From the NCBI RefSeq assembly GCF_913062725.1, contig NZ_CAJXWY010000013.1, positions 1-64,000 on the forward strand: a DNA stretch of 64,000 bases, given 5' to 3'. Each line of letters starts with the position of its first letter. Within the stretch, counting starts at the first letter, position 1. A program made the position numbers and the translations under genes. The notes beneath the pieces are model-generated. The model saw nothing but the letters and a program-made list of their open reading frames with translations, was not told the origin of the DNA and searched no databases. This stretch comes from an uncultured Thiohalocapsa sp. Lineage in GTDB: Bacteria > Pseudomonadota > Gammaproteobacteria > Chromatiales > Chromatiaceae. Positions 16,910-26,115 of this stretch are shown here, piece after piece.

Positions 16910-19024
16910 CTATCGGCTCCTCGTTGGTTTTGCGGTTGAAAGGTTGGGTTGCATGGGCGGCTCGCAGGTCTTGTGATCGCTAGGTATCCCGGCCCGCTCC
17001 TTGCGCTTCTTCTCGATCAGCGCCGCATCGCACTTCGGGCAGAACGCGTGCTCGCCGGCGATGTAGCCGTGGTGCGGGCAGATGGAGAAGGTCGGGGTGA
17101 CGGTGATGTAGGGCAGGCGGAAGTTGGTGAGCGCGCGCCGGACCAGACGCTTGCAGGCGTCGGCGGAGCTGATCTGCTCGCCCATGTAGAGGTGCAGTAC
17201 GGTGCCGCCGGTGTACTTGGATTGCAGCTCATCCTGCATGGCGAGGGCCTGGAAGGCATCGTCGGTGTAGCCCACCGGCAGTTGGGAGGAGTTGGTGTAA
17301 TAGGGTGCGTCCTCCGAGCCGGCCTGGATGATGCCGGGGCAGCGCTTCTTGTCCTCGCGAGCGAAGCGGTAAGTGGTCCCCTCCGCCGGCGTCGCCTCCA
17401 GGTTGTAGAGGTGGCCTGTCTCCTCCTGGAACTGCACCATACGCTCGCGCACGTGATCCAGCAGCCGCGCCGCGAAGGCGTGGCCCCCGTCGGTGGTGAT
17501 GTCTTCGGCGTCGGCGGTGAAGTTGCGGATCAGCTCGTTGATGCCGTTGACACCAATGGTGCTGAAGTGGTTGCGCAGGGTGCCGAGATAGCGCCTGGTG
17601 TAGGGGAACAGGCCGGCGTCCATGTGCCGCTGGATGACCTTGCGCTTGAGCTCCAGGCTCTTTTTGGCCAGCTCCATCAGCTCGTCCAGGCGGGCCAACA
17701 GCCCCGGCTCGTCGCCGGCGTGGGTGAAGCCAAGGCGGGCACAGTTGATGGTGACGACGCCGAGCGAGCCGGTCTGCTCCGCGGAGCCGAACAGGCCGTT
17801 ACCGCGCTTGAGCAGCTCCGATACGTCGAGGCGCAGGCGGCAGCACATGCTGCGGACCATGTTGGGCGCCATGTCGGAGCTGACGAAATTGCTGAAATAC
17901 GGGAGACCGTACTTGGCCGTCATCGAGAACAGCCGCTCGGTATTCTCGGCGTCCCACGGGAAGTCGTCGGTGATGTTGTAGGTCGGAATCGGGAAGGTGA
18001 AGATCCGCCCCTTGGCATCGCCCTCGGTCATCACCTCGATATAGGCGCGGTTGATCAGATCCATCTCGGCCTGGAGCTCGCCGTAGGTAAAGGGCTGCTC
18101 CTCGCCGCCGATGACCGGGACCTGTGCCCGCAAATCCTCCGGGCAGACCCAGTCGAACGTGAGATTGGTAAAGGGCGTCTGGCAGCCCCAGCGGCTCGGC
18201 ACGTTCAGGTTGTAGATCAGTTCCTGGATGTACTGCTTGACCTGGCGGTAGCCGAGGCCGTCGATGCGCACGAAGGGCGCCATGTAGGTATCGAAGCTGG
18301 AGAAGGCCTGGGCACCCGCCCACTCGTTCTGCAACGTGCCCAGGAAATTCACGATCTGCCCGACGGCGCTCGACATGTGCTTGGGCGGCCCGGCCTCCAC
18401 CTTGCCCGGCACGCCGTTCAGGCCCTCGCTGAGCAGCGTGCGCAGGGACCAGCCGGCGCAGTAGCCGGCGAGCATGTCCAGGTCGTGGATGTGCAGATCG
18501 CCGGCGCGGTGCGCCTCCCCCACCTGCGGCGGATAGACATGGGAAAGCCAGTAGTTGGCGATCATCTTGCCGGAGGTGTTCAGGATCAGCCCGCCCAGCG
18601 AGTAGCCCTGGTTGGCGTTGGCCGACACCCGCCAGTCGGAGCGGTCCAGGTACTCGTTGATGGAGGTGGCCACATCCACCAGGGTGTGGCGGTCGCTGCG
18701 CAGCTTGGCGCGCTGCTCGCGGTAGACGATGTAGGAGCGCGCGGTCTCGAAGTGGTTGGCGGCGATGAGCGTCTGCTCGACGACGTCCTGGATGCCCTCG
18801 ATGTCCGGCATCTGCGCAATGTCATCGCGACCGTAGCGATGTGCGAGCACCTTCACCACCTGCGCCGTCAGCAGCTTCGCTTCCGGCGCGTCGAATTCGC
18901 CGGTGGCCTGCCCGGCGCGCAGGATGGCGGATTCGATCTTGCCTGCGTCGAAGGGCACCTCGCCGCCGTCGCGCTTGGTAACCCGTGTCGGCAGCACTGC
19001 CAAGACCTTGACTGGCATCTCCAT
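16910..19024 (-). CDS. nrdD: Anaerobic ribonucleoside-triphosphate reductase NrdD, large fragment
   Basis: Reduces ribonucleotides to deoxyribonucleotides without oxygen. The 704 residues comprise an N-terminal ATP-cone (VTKRDGGEVPFDAGKIESAI onward, about 12-105), then the catalytic barrel with NVPSRWGCQTPFTNLTFDW and SMCCRLRLDVSELLKRGNGL. Near the C-terminus is the zinc-type segment ICPHHGYIAGEH followed by CPKC. It then ends ~30 residues later, without the glycyl-radical motif, which is supplied by the next gene. The start at 19024 has GAGG about 9 nt upstream. Two NrdR boxes flank its -10 element, so NrdR repression is likely. Confidence 0.92.
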   Translation of the reverse strand: MEMPVKVLAVLPTRVTKRDGGEVPFDAGKIESAILRAGQATGEFDAPEAKLLTAQVVKVLAHRYGRDDIAQMPDIEGIQDVVEQTLIAANHFETARSYIVYREQRAKLRSDRHTLVDVATSINEYLDRSDWRVSANANQGYSLGGLILNTSGKMIANYWLSHVYPPQVGEAHRAGDLHIHDLDMLAGYCAGWSLRTLLSEGLNGVPGKVEAGPPKHMSSAVGQIVNFLGTLQNEWAGAQAFSSFDTYMAPFVRIDGLGYRQVKQYIQELIYNLNVPSRWGCQTPFTNLTFDWVCPEDLRAQVPVIGGEEQPFTYGELQAEMDLINRAYIEVMTEGDAKGRIFTFPIPTYNITDDFPWDAENTERLFSMTAKYGLPYFSNFVSSDMAPNMVRSMCCRLRLDVSELLKRGNGLFGSAEQTGSLGVVTINCARLGFTHAGDEPGLLARLDELMELAKKSLELKRKVIQRHMDAGLFPYTRRYLGTLRNHFSTIGVNGINELIRNFTADAEDITTDGGHAFAARLLDHVRERMVQFQEETGHLYNLEATPAEGTTYRFAREDKKRCPGIIQAGSEDAPYYTNSSQLPVGYTDDAFQALAMQDELQSKYTGGTVLHLYMGEQISSADACKRLVRRALTNFRLPYITVTPTFSICPHHGYIAGEHAFCPKCDAALIEKKRKERAGIPSDHKTCEPPMQPNLSTAKPTRSR

Positions 19025-19048
19025 CCCGTCACCCTCGAATCATCTTAA

Positions 19049-19092
19049 GCACTATATATTGTGTCTGACATTATAGCGATCCCTAGATATAG
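19049..19092 (-). promoter_or_regulatory. Tandem NrdR boxes and -10 element of nrdD
   Basis: Read on the minus strand, box 1 is ACACAATATATAGTGC (19049-19064), close to the NrdR consensus (core CwATATwTwG kept in full). Box 2 has the core CTATATCTAG (19083-19092), with one mismatch. Their centres are 31 bp apart, three helical turns, which is a standard spacing for NrdR pairs. A perfect -10 (TATAAT, 19070-19075) lies between them. Only a weak -35 is visible. The rest of the 435-bp gap up to 19459 shows nothing else except the ribosome site of the next gene (AAGGAGA, 19444-19450). Confidence 0.8.
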
Positions 19093-19459
19093 CGAAAGCC
19101 CCTTGTCCAAAAAAGGTTGATGCGCGTCAGCGCGCAGCGCCCGTCGGCAACGCCATCAACCGCTTACCGCACCCTGCCGAGCCGCCGACGACAACGTGCC
19201 CGAGGTCGCAGCGGCCAGCCGCCGGCGCCGCCGGATGCGTGCTGTCCACGCGCAACCGCGCGCCGGCTTCAAGCATCGTAAACTGAGAGGCTTCCACACA
19301 CGCGATTGGGCAGGGATTCGCGGGCCGCCGGCCAGCGCAGTCTCGATGCGGGATGCGCACGCCTGGCCTTGCGCACCCCGCCGCGGATGCTTGCCCGGTC
19401 TCACAAGCACCGGCGCCGGCCACGGCGCCGGTGTAGGTCAGCCAAGGAGACAGTCCCTG

Positions 19460-20407
19460 ATGACAGCACGCATCGGCTTCATCGGCCTCGGAATCATGGG
19501 CCGACCCATGGCCCTGAACCTGCTCGCAGCCGGACACGCGCTCAGCGTCTACGCGCGCCGGGCAGACGCCATCACCCCTCTCATCGAGGCCGGCGCCCGC
19601 GCCTGCGAGAGCCCGGCCGCCGTCGCCCGCGAGACAGACATCGTCTTCACCATGCTCGCCGACACGCCCGACGTGGCCGAGGTGATTCTGGGCACCGGCG
19701 GGGCCAGGGCGGACGACAGCGCTGGCGAGGATGGCGACGGGGGCCGACGCGCCCGGGCCGTCATCGCCGGTATCCGCCCCGGCGGCGTGGTGGTGGACAT
19801 GAGCACCATCTCGCCGGCGGTGACGCGGCAGATCGCCGCCGAGCTGACCGCCGCCGGGGCCACGATGCTCGATGCCCCCGTCTCCGGCGGCGACATCGGC
19901 GCCCGCGACGGCACGCTGTCCATCATGGTGGGCGGCCCGGCCGCCGCCTTCGCACGGGTCGAGCCGTTGTTTCAGGTGATGGGCCGGCACGTGGTGCACA
20001 TCGGCGACCACGGCGCCGGGCAGGTCTGCAAGGCGTGCAATCAGATCGTGGTGGGCCAGACCATCGCCGGGGTCGGCGAGGCCCTGCTGCTGGCGGCGGC
20101 CGCCGGCGTGGACGGGGCGCGGGTGCGCGAGGCGCTGCTCGGCGGCTTCGCCGGCAGCCGCATCCTGGAAGTGCACGGCCAGCGCATGCTCGACGGCGAC
20201 TACCAGCCGGGCTTCAAGGCCGCACTGCACCAAAAAGACATGCGCATCGTCCAGGAGACCGCCCATGCGCTCGGGCTCGCACTGCCGGGCTCGGCGCTGG
20301 TGGCACAGCTGTTGAACGCGCTGGTGGGCCAGGGCGAGGGCGAGCTCGACTCCGCCGCCGTGCATCTGGTGCAGCAGCGCCTGAGCGCGCGCGACGCATC
20401 GCACTAA
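19460..20407 (+). CDS. garR: 2-hydroxy-3-oxopropionate (tartronate semialdehyde) reductase
   Basis: Beta-hydroxyacid dehydrogenase that makes glycerate from tartronate semialdehyde using NAD(P)H. The 315-residue sequence has the dinucleotide site GFIGLGIMGRPMALNL at the N-terminus, the substrate loop DAPVSGGDIGARDGTLSIMV and the catalytic lysine in GAGQVCKACNQIVV. These match GarR/GlxR rather than 3-hydroxyisobutyrate dehydrogenase, though that alternative remains. An acidic, glycine-rich insertion of about 20 residues (near residues 77-98, around ADDSAGEDGDGG) is unusual for the family. The ATG at 19460 has AAGGAGA 9 nt upstream. Confidence 0.85.
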   Translation: MTARIGFIGLGIMGRPMALNLLAAGHALSVYARRADAITPLIEAGARACESPAAVARETDIVFTMLADTPDVAEVILGTGGARADDSAGEDGDGGRRARAVIAGIRPGGVVVDMSTISPAVTRQIAAELTAAGATMLDAPVSGGDIGARDGTLSIMVGGPAAAFARVEPLFQVMGRHVVHIGDHGAGQVCKACNQIVVGQTIAGVGEALLLAAAAGVDGARVREALLGGFAGSRILEVHGQRMLDGDYQPGFKAALHQKDMRIVQETAHALGLALPGSALVAQLLNALVGQGEGELDSAAVHLVQQRLSARDASH

Positions 20408-20534
20408 GGCCTTTACAGGCCGAGGCCGGCGCCGTCGCCGCGCGCCGTCGCGGGCGGTGTCCCGCCGTCGCGAGCCCTGGCCCGCACTGTGTTAGGGTCA
20501 GGGGTCAGAGCACCACAACCGCCTGCTTGGGTCC

Positions 20535-22721
20535 ATGTCGACGTTCACCACCTTCCGCGCCATCGAGTGCCCGCAGCAACTGCCCATAGATCGCAACGGC
20601 GCGCATCCGGCCTTTACCGTTCGCTTCGCCACGGATGGCCGCATCCCCTTCGCGCAGGTCATTCTGCGCGCTGCGGGTCGGGAAACCCTCTTCAACGGCG
20701 ACGCAATCGAGGCCCGACGAACCGACACCGGCGATTGGCTGCACGGGGTCGAGATTCCCGCGGACAGCGTCGCCGGCGACCGCATCGAAGTGCAGGTGGA
20801 AGGCTGCCGCCGGGCCGACATCGCCCGCGCCGGCGGCGGCGACTGGATCAAAGCCTTCCGCGCGATCCGCCTGGTGGGCGGTGGCCACGATGCCGGCACC
20901 GATGGCGATGAGTGCCCGGGCGGCGCCGCGGACGGAGCCCGGGCCACCGGGCCCCGCGCCAGCATCGCCCCCGCCCTGGCCGGCGGGGCCGAAGTGACGC
21001 TCTACTTCGGCATCCACAAGCACATGCATCAGCCCTGCTACAACACCACCGACCCCGACGCCTGGGACGGCGAGAAAGACGCAATCTTCGGCTCCCGCGG
21101 CGGCAATTACACCGACTTCGTCCCCGCCGCAGTGCAGCAGTACATCGACGGCGACCTGCCCCACGCCGGACTGTCCACCAGCTGGAGCGGCTCGCTCATC
21201 GAGCAGCTGGACCGCTGCGCCGATCAAGGCCGCTGCGGCGGACGCTTCGGCGGCTGGCGCGAGCCACTGCGCCGCATGGCCGGCGCCACCACGGCGCTCG
21301 GCAACCCGCGCATCAGCTTCTCCGGGCTCGGCTTCTTCCATCCGCTGATGCCGCTCATCCCGCCGCAGGACATGGTGCGCCAGATCGCCTGGCACCGCGA
21401 AGCCATCGAGCAGGCCTTCGGCGTACCGGCCTCGCGGGTGCTGTTCCCGCCGGAGACGGCCTTTCATGTGCGCATGATCCCGGCGCTGCTCGAGGCCGGC
21501 GTGGAGGCGGTGATCTACGACTCCATCCACCGCTTTCGTGCCTGCCGCGACTATCCCTACGCCGGCATCGAGGAGGGCATGCTGCCGCCAAACCCCGCCG
21601 AGCAGGTGAACCCGCCGGTGGACGACTGGCTGCAGCTGCACAACATCTGGGCGGCATCGCAGATCTCGCCGACGCTGCTCAAGCCTGAGTACGTGGGCTA
21701 CGAAGACCCGGACGGCCGGGTCCACAAGATCATTGCCATCCCCGCCGAGCGCTACATCGGCAACGAGGACGCCCGCGGCGGCTTCGGTGCGCTGCAGTAT
21801 CCCGACGTTCTGGGCCAGCTCTACCAGCGCATCGTCGACAGCGGCGGCTTCGATCCCGCGCATCCGCCCTACTTCCTGCTGCACTCCGACGGCGATAATC
21901 ACGGCGGTGGCGCCGACAGCTACTACCACCACAACACCGGCGAGCTGGTGCGCTGGCTCAAGCAGGACCGGCGCTTCGAGCTGAGCACGCCCGAGGACTA
22001 TCTGCAGCGCTTCCCGCCGGACCCGCAGCGGGTCATCCACATCGAGCCCGGCGCCTGGGCGGGCGCCGACAACGGCGACCCGCAGTTCATGAAGTGGTTC
22101 AGCCGCTACGACCAGCCCTACTCGCCTGACCTGAATTCCTGGGCGGTACTCACGGCCTTCCAGAACCTGGTGCATACCCTGGCCGCCGCCGAGCCCGGAG
22201 ATCCGCAGCTGGCGGCGGCCCTGCGATTGTTGCTGACGGCGGAAACCAGCTGCTACTGGTACTGGACCGGCCAGCCGGTCTGGGACGCGCAGGTGACCCA
22301 GGCCGCCAACCGTGGGCTTGCCCTCATCAAGCCCGCCGTCGATGCCCTACTCGCCGCCGGGCGCGAGCGCACACCGCCGACCATCTTCCCGCCCTGGGTG
22401 GTGCCGGAGAACCCAGGCGGCAAGCGCTGGGGCCAGGGCTGTCTGCGGGATGCACCGCGGGCGGCCACCGCACACAGCTTCGTCGCCGACTGCGCCGGCC
22501 TCGAGCGCGTCGAGCTGGTACTGCGCACGGCGGCCGGCGAGCAACGCCTGCCCATGCACAATCACGGCCCCTACCCCACGCAGACCGGCGCCCGCGTCAG
22601 CGCCGACTACGTCACCGCCGAGCTGCCGGTTGGTGCCGGCGATGTGCGCTATTACGTCGAGGCGGAAGATCGGCGTGGCAACGTCGCCCGCGGGACGCTG
22701 GAGCGCATCTTCCTGGCCTGA
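20535..22721 (+). CDS. Glycoside hydrolase family 57-type protein
   Basis: A 728-residue cytoplasmic protein (no signal peptide). An N-terminal segment of about 150 residues looks like a beta-sandwich. The GH57-type barrel follows with the family-typical YFGIHKHMHQPCYN, the LSTSWSGSLIEQL segment and the acidic FPPETAFHVRMIPALLEAG region where GH57 enzymes carry the nucleophile. A C-terminal beta domain ends with DVRYYVEAEDRRGN. GH57 enzymes act on alpha-glucans as amylases, branching enzymes or 4-alpha-glucanotransferases; the exact activity cannot be told. It probably takes part in storage-glucan metabolism. Confidence 0.8.
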   Translation: MSTFTTFRAIECPQQLPIDRNGAHPAFTVRFATDGRIPFAQVILRAAGRETLFNGDAIEARRTDTGDWLHGVEIPADSVAGDRIEVQVEGCRRADIARAGGGDWIKAFRAIRLVGGGHDAGTDGDECPGGAADGARATGPRASIAPALAGGAEVTLYFGIHKHMHQPCYNTTDPDAWDGEKDAIFGSRGGNYTDFVPAAVQQYIDGDLPHAGLSTSWSGSLIEQLDRCADQGRCGGRFGGWREPLRRMAGATTALGNPRISFSGLGFFHPLMPLIPPQDMVRQIAWHREAIEQAFGVPASRVLFPPETAFHVRMIPALLEAGVEAVIYDSIHRFRACRDYPYAGIEEGMLPPNPAEQVNPPVDDWLQLHNIWAASQISPTLLKPEYVGYEDPDGRVHKIIAIPAERYIGNEDARGGFGALQYPDVLGQLYQRIVDSGGFDPAHPPYFLLHSDGDNHGGGADSYYHHNTGELVRWLKQDRRFELSTPEDYLQRFPPDPQRVIHIEPGAWAGADNGDPQFMKWFSRYDQPYSPDLNSWAVLTAFQNLVHTLAAAEPGDPQLAAALRLLLTAETSCYWYWTGQPVWDAQVTQAANRGLALIKPAVDALLAAGRERTPPTIFPPWVVPENPGGKRWGQGCLRDAPRAATAHSFVADCAGLERVELVLRTAAGEQRLPMHNHGPYPTQTGARVSADYVTAELPVGAGDVRYYVEAEDRRGNVARGTLERIFLA

Positions 22722-22807
22722 GGCGTGACAGGTGCGGCACCTCGGCGCCCCGGCGCACCGCCGCAGCGTAATGCCTCCGCACGGTCCTGGCCGCCACCAC
22801 CCCACCG

Positions 22808-25522
22808 CTAGCCACTGACGGCGGCGTCGCGGCGCAGAATCAGCTCCTGTGTCGGGAACGCAAAGGCGATGCCGGCCTCCTCGAAGCGCCGGTGAATGCC
22901 GAGATTGATGGCCTGCTGGGTGTCCATGTACACCGTGTAGTCGGGGCTCAGCACGTAGTACACCACCTCGAAGACGAGGGCATAGTCGCCGAACTCGACG
23001 AAATGCGCCCGCTCGAAGCGCGCATGCGGCTGCGCCGCAATGGCCCCGCGCAGCATGTCCGGGATGCGCTCGAGCTGCGCCCGCGGCGTCTCGTAGACGA
23101 CCCCCAGGCGAAACACCACACGACGCTCCTTCAAGTGCTTGTAGTTGTGGATACGGCTGCTCAGCAGATCGCTGTTGGAGAGCACCACCTGTTCGCCCGA
23201 GAGGCTGCGGATACGGGTGGTCTTGACGCCGGTGTACTCCACCACACCCAGCGTCTCGCCGGCCTGGATGAAATCACCGACGCGAAACGGCTTGTCCAGC
23301 ACGATGGCCATGGAGCTGAAGACATCGCCCAGGATGCTCTGCAGGGCAAAGCCCACCGCCACGGTGCCGACACCCAATGCGCCCAACAGACCAGCGATGG
23401 GATATCGGAAATAGGCCAACAAGGAGACGACGACGGTGACCCAGATCCCGGCACGGATGAAGAACATCATCACGCCGTAGCCGGTCACGGCGGATGGATC
23501 GCGCATCTCCTGGCGCGTGCGACGGCGATTGAAGTAGTCCACGATCGCCGCGTTGGCCCAGATGCCGAGCTGGGCATAGAAGGCAATCACCAACGCCGTC
23601 CAGAGCCAATCCTTGACCGTGGGAGTCGCGAGCCCCGAGAACACCATGGCCACGTAGAAGGCGGCGATGAGCACGAATATCTGACGGGTGTTTCCGGCAA
23701 TGGCGGACAGCACCAGACGCAGATCACCGGCTTCGGCGCTTTTGCCGCGGGCTCGGCGGCGCTGCAGCGTCCGCCGTGCGCCCATCCGGATCAGTGCGAC
23801 CAGAACCACCACCACCAGAAACATCACCAGGGCCGTCGCCAGATCGCGGGCGCGCATGCTCTGATCATCGATGACCAGCAGCTCGGCACGCCACCAGCTC
23901 ACCAGCGCCTCCCGGACCTGGCGTATCCGCAAGGACTGGGTTTGCACCCGTTCGCGCAGCTGATGACGCATGCCATCGAGCAGTGCGATCAGCGCATCCT
24001 TGGTCTCCAGCAGCTCGCGGCCGTAAGCTTCCCCCTCCTCGAGGACCGCGCTGCGTGCCGTCAGCGCGTCGCGTCTGCCCTCGTCCAGGCTCGGATCGCG
24101 CAGACGCCGCGCTTGCGCGAGCTGCAGCGAGCGCAATGCACTGAGACGCTCGACGATGTCGTCCTTCGCGTTGCGCGCGCCGTCCAGATCGGCGCGTACT
24201 TGCGCGAGCATCTGCGGGAGATCCAGCGCCTCCGGCGTCTCCATCAAGCGATGGCGTAATTCCCAGAGCCGGCGCATCTGCTCGAGGTCGGCGAGCGCCG
24301 CGGTGAGGGCATCGACGCCATTGCGCGCGACACGGACCTCGGTCTGACGGGTCTCGACCCACGCCTCCAGCACGCCGCGCTCGGCTTCGGCATCGGCATC
24401 CGCGTCCGCCAGGCGCCGACGGGCCCGATACAGATCCGCCTCAGCCGCATCGCCCGCCGCCGCAACGTCGTCGACTTGGGTGCCGAGCGCATCGATGCGC
24501 GCCGTCAGCTCCGCGAGGCGCTCTGCCAGCGCCGCACGCGGCAGCACGACGCGACGCTCCAAGTAGCGCACACGCTCGCGCAGCAGGACCTGCTTCACCG
24601 CGGCGAGATCCTCTTGGACACGCACCCAATCGAGGGCGCTCGTCGCGGCGGCGACTTCCTGCCGGGCCCGCAAGTCGCTCAACTGCGCCAGCCGCAGTGC
24701 CTGGCTCAGCGCTGCGCGCTCGGCGTCGCCGACGTCACCGGCCGCAGTCAGCCGGTCACGGGCCGCCCGCCGCTCGCTCACCGCCCGACTCAGGGCCCGT
24801 TCGGCGTTCTCAAGGCGCCGGGTGGCCGTCTGCAGACGCGTTTCCGCCACGTCTTCGTCGGCCTCGGTCAGCACCAATTCGGCCCGCGCTTGATCCAGCT
24901 GGGAGACCGGGAAGGGCGGCTCCTGCGCAAATCCATCGCGCTCGAAGGTCTCCACCTCGGCCCGCAGCTGCGCCAACTCCGCCTCGCCCTCGGCGAGGCG
25001 CTCGCCCAGGGTGGCACGCCGCTGCACCACCAGACGCAATGCCCGCAGCAGTTCCATCTGCTGCTCGAGATACTCGGCAGAGCCATGGGCATCCACCGCA
25101 GCAGGGGTGTCCGCCGCGGCGGTTGCATCGGCGGTGATGTGCGTGGCTGCTGCGTCGGCGGCGTCCGCCGACAAGGCCTCGAGGGCTGCCTCCAACGCCT
25201 GCAGCCGCAGGTCGATCAAGGCCAGGGCCTGACGCAAGTCTTGCGCTGAGGTCAGCGGCTGCGCCAACCCCGGCAGTCCCACCGCCGCTGGGTCGAAGGG
25301 CAGTGTCGCCGCCTGCTGCGCGGGCGCCTGCGCCGGCTCTGCGGCCGGCGACTGGGCCGGAGAGACGGCGGTCCCCGGCTGCACTGCGGCGGGCCGCTGC
25401 CCGGTGTCGTTCCCCGGTGACGCGGGCGTAGCGTCTGCGGCGAGCGCCGGCGGCATCGCGACCAACAGACAGACCGATAACAAGCAGACGCGCGCCACGC
25501 CCGGGTGGTGCTCTAGAGCCAT
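22808..25522 (-). CDS. Large MscS/MscK-type mechanosensitive channel
   Basis: About 904 residues starting at the ATG at 25522, which leaves a clear signal peptide (VCLLSVCLLVAMPPALAADA). A low-complexity Pro/Ala linker (about 35-85) leads into a long periplasmic coiled-coil region (about 110-520). Several membrane helices follow, then the MscS core: GALGVGTVAVGFALQSILGD (pore-lining helix), the beta domain with DFIQAGETLGVVEYTGVKTT, and the C-terminal alpha/beta cage. This is the MscK/YjeP architecture, which releases solutes during osmotic downshock, useful for a halotolerant cell. A TTG start at 25561 is possible but would precede the signal peptide by 13 residues. Confidence 0.88.
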   Translation of the reverse strand: MALEHHPGVARVCLLSVCLLVAMPPALAADATPASPGNDTGQRPAAVQPGTAVSPAQSPAAEPAQAPAQQAATLPFDPAAVGLPGLAQPLTSAQDLRQALALIDLRLQALEAALEALSADAADAAATHITADATAAADTPAAVDAHGSAEYLEQQMELLRALRLVVQRRATLGERLAEGEAELAQLRAEVETFERDGFAQEPPFPVSQLDQARAELVLTEADEDVAETRLQTATRRLENAERALSRAVSERRAARDRLTAAGDVGDAERAALSQALRLAQLSDLRARQEVAAATSALDWVRVQEDLAAVKQVLLRERVRYLERRVVLPRAALAERLAELTARIDALGTQVDDVAAAGDAAEADLYRARRRLADADADAEAERGVLEAWVETRQTEVRVARNGVDALTAALADLEQMRRLWELRHRLMETPEALDLPQMLAQVRADLDGARNAKDDIVERLSALRSLQLAQARRLRDPSLDEGRRDALTARSAVLEEGEAYGRELLETKDALIALLDGMRHQLRERVQTQSLRIRQVREALVSWWRAELLVIDDQSMRARDLATALVMFLVVVVLVALIRMGARRTLQRRRARGKSAEAGDLRLVLSAIAGNTRQIFVLIAAFYVAMVFSGLATPTVKDWLWTALVIAFYAQLGIWANAAIVDYFNRRRTRQEMRDPSAVTGYGVMMFFIRAGIWVTVVVSLLAYFRYPIAGLLGALGVGTVAVGFALQSILGDVFSSMAIVLDKPFRVGDFIQAGETLGVVEYTGVKTTRIRSLSGEQVVLSNSDLLSSRIHNYKHLKERRVVFRLGVVYETPRAQLERIPDMLRGAIAAQPHARFERAHFVEFGDYALVFEVVYYVLSPDYTVYMDTQQAINLGIHRRFEEAGIAFAFPTQELILRRDAAVSG

Positions 25523-26115
25523 ATCAAGCAAGCGTAACTGGCGGTATGCATGCGGTAGCAAGCCGGAGTGGGCCGCAAGGCAGGGCCATTGGCATTGGTT
25601 TGTTGCGGGTCAGTCTACGGATCTGGCCGCGGGTGGGGCAACCGCATCAACCGCCGCAAGCCCCGGCGCCACAACATTGCGACTGACGGGAACATCGCGG
25701 CTAGGTCGCGATGGGGTAAGCAACGGCATGTCTGCACTCGAGATCGCTGGCGATCGCCACTTTGCCTACCGCCGGCTGCCCCAACCATCGATCCGTACCA
25801 GGGATGCCCGCGCGCTGCGCTGTGCAGCCGTGGCTGCCGCCCGTCGCCCGGGCGGCGCAGACGTCTGCCCGCACAGGGTCGTGTTGCCGGCGTCGGCGGC
25901 CTGTCATCGGGCACGCCGGGCGCGGGCCATTGGTGCCGAGCCCTTGATTGGTGGCAGAAGCAGGGTATAACGTGCATTCGGGCTCGGCCGCGCGCGCCGC
26001 CGACAGCCCGCCCGCAGTGCCACGCCCCGGCGGCGGGGACCCGACCGACTCCGATTCCGTGCCGCAGTCACACCCCACGGCCACACCATCACGCCAGTTA
26101 CCAACGCACGTCGCA
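25523..26115. other. 593-bp divergent intergenic region
   Basis: It separates the mechanosensitive channel gene (minus) from the DUF2868 gene (plus) and must hold both promoters. I see no clear consensus promoter, repeat or RNA. The plus-strand frame of the DUF2868 gene is open from 25948, so an N-terminal extension of up to 56 residues is possible, but that part is low in conserved features. Confidence 0.45.

Noticed and set aside
16949-19048. A ~700-codon open frame antisense to nrdD
   Set aside because: Shadow of the nrdD frame. nrdD has conserved motifs, a ribosome site and NrdR boxes; the antisense frame has none.
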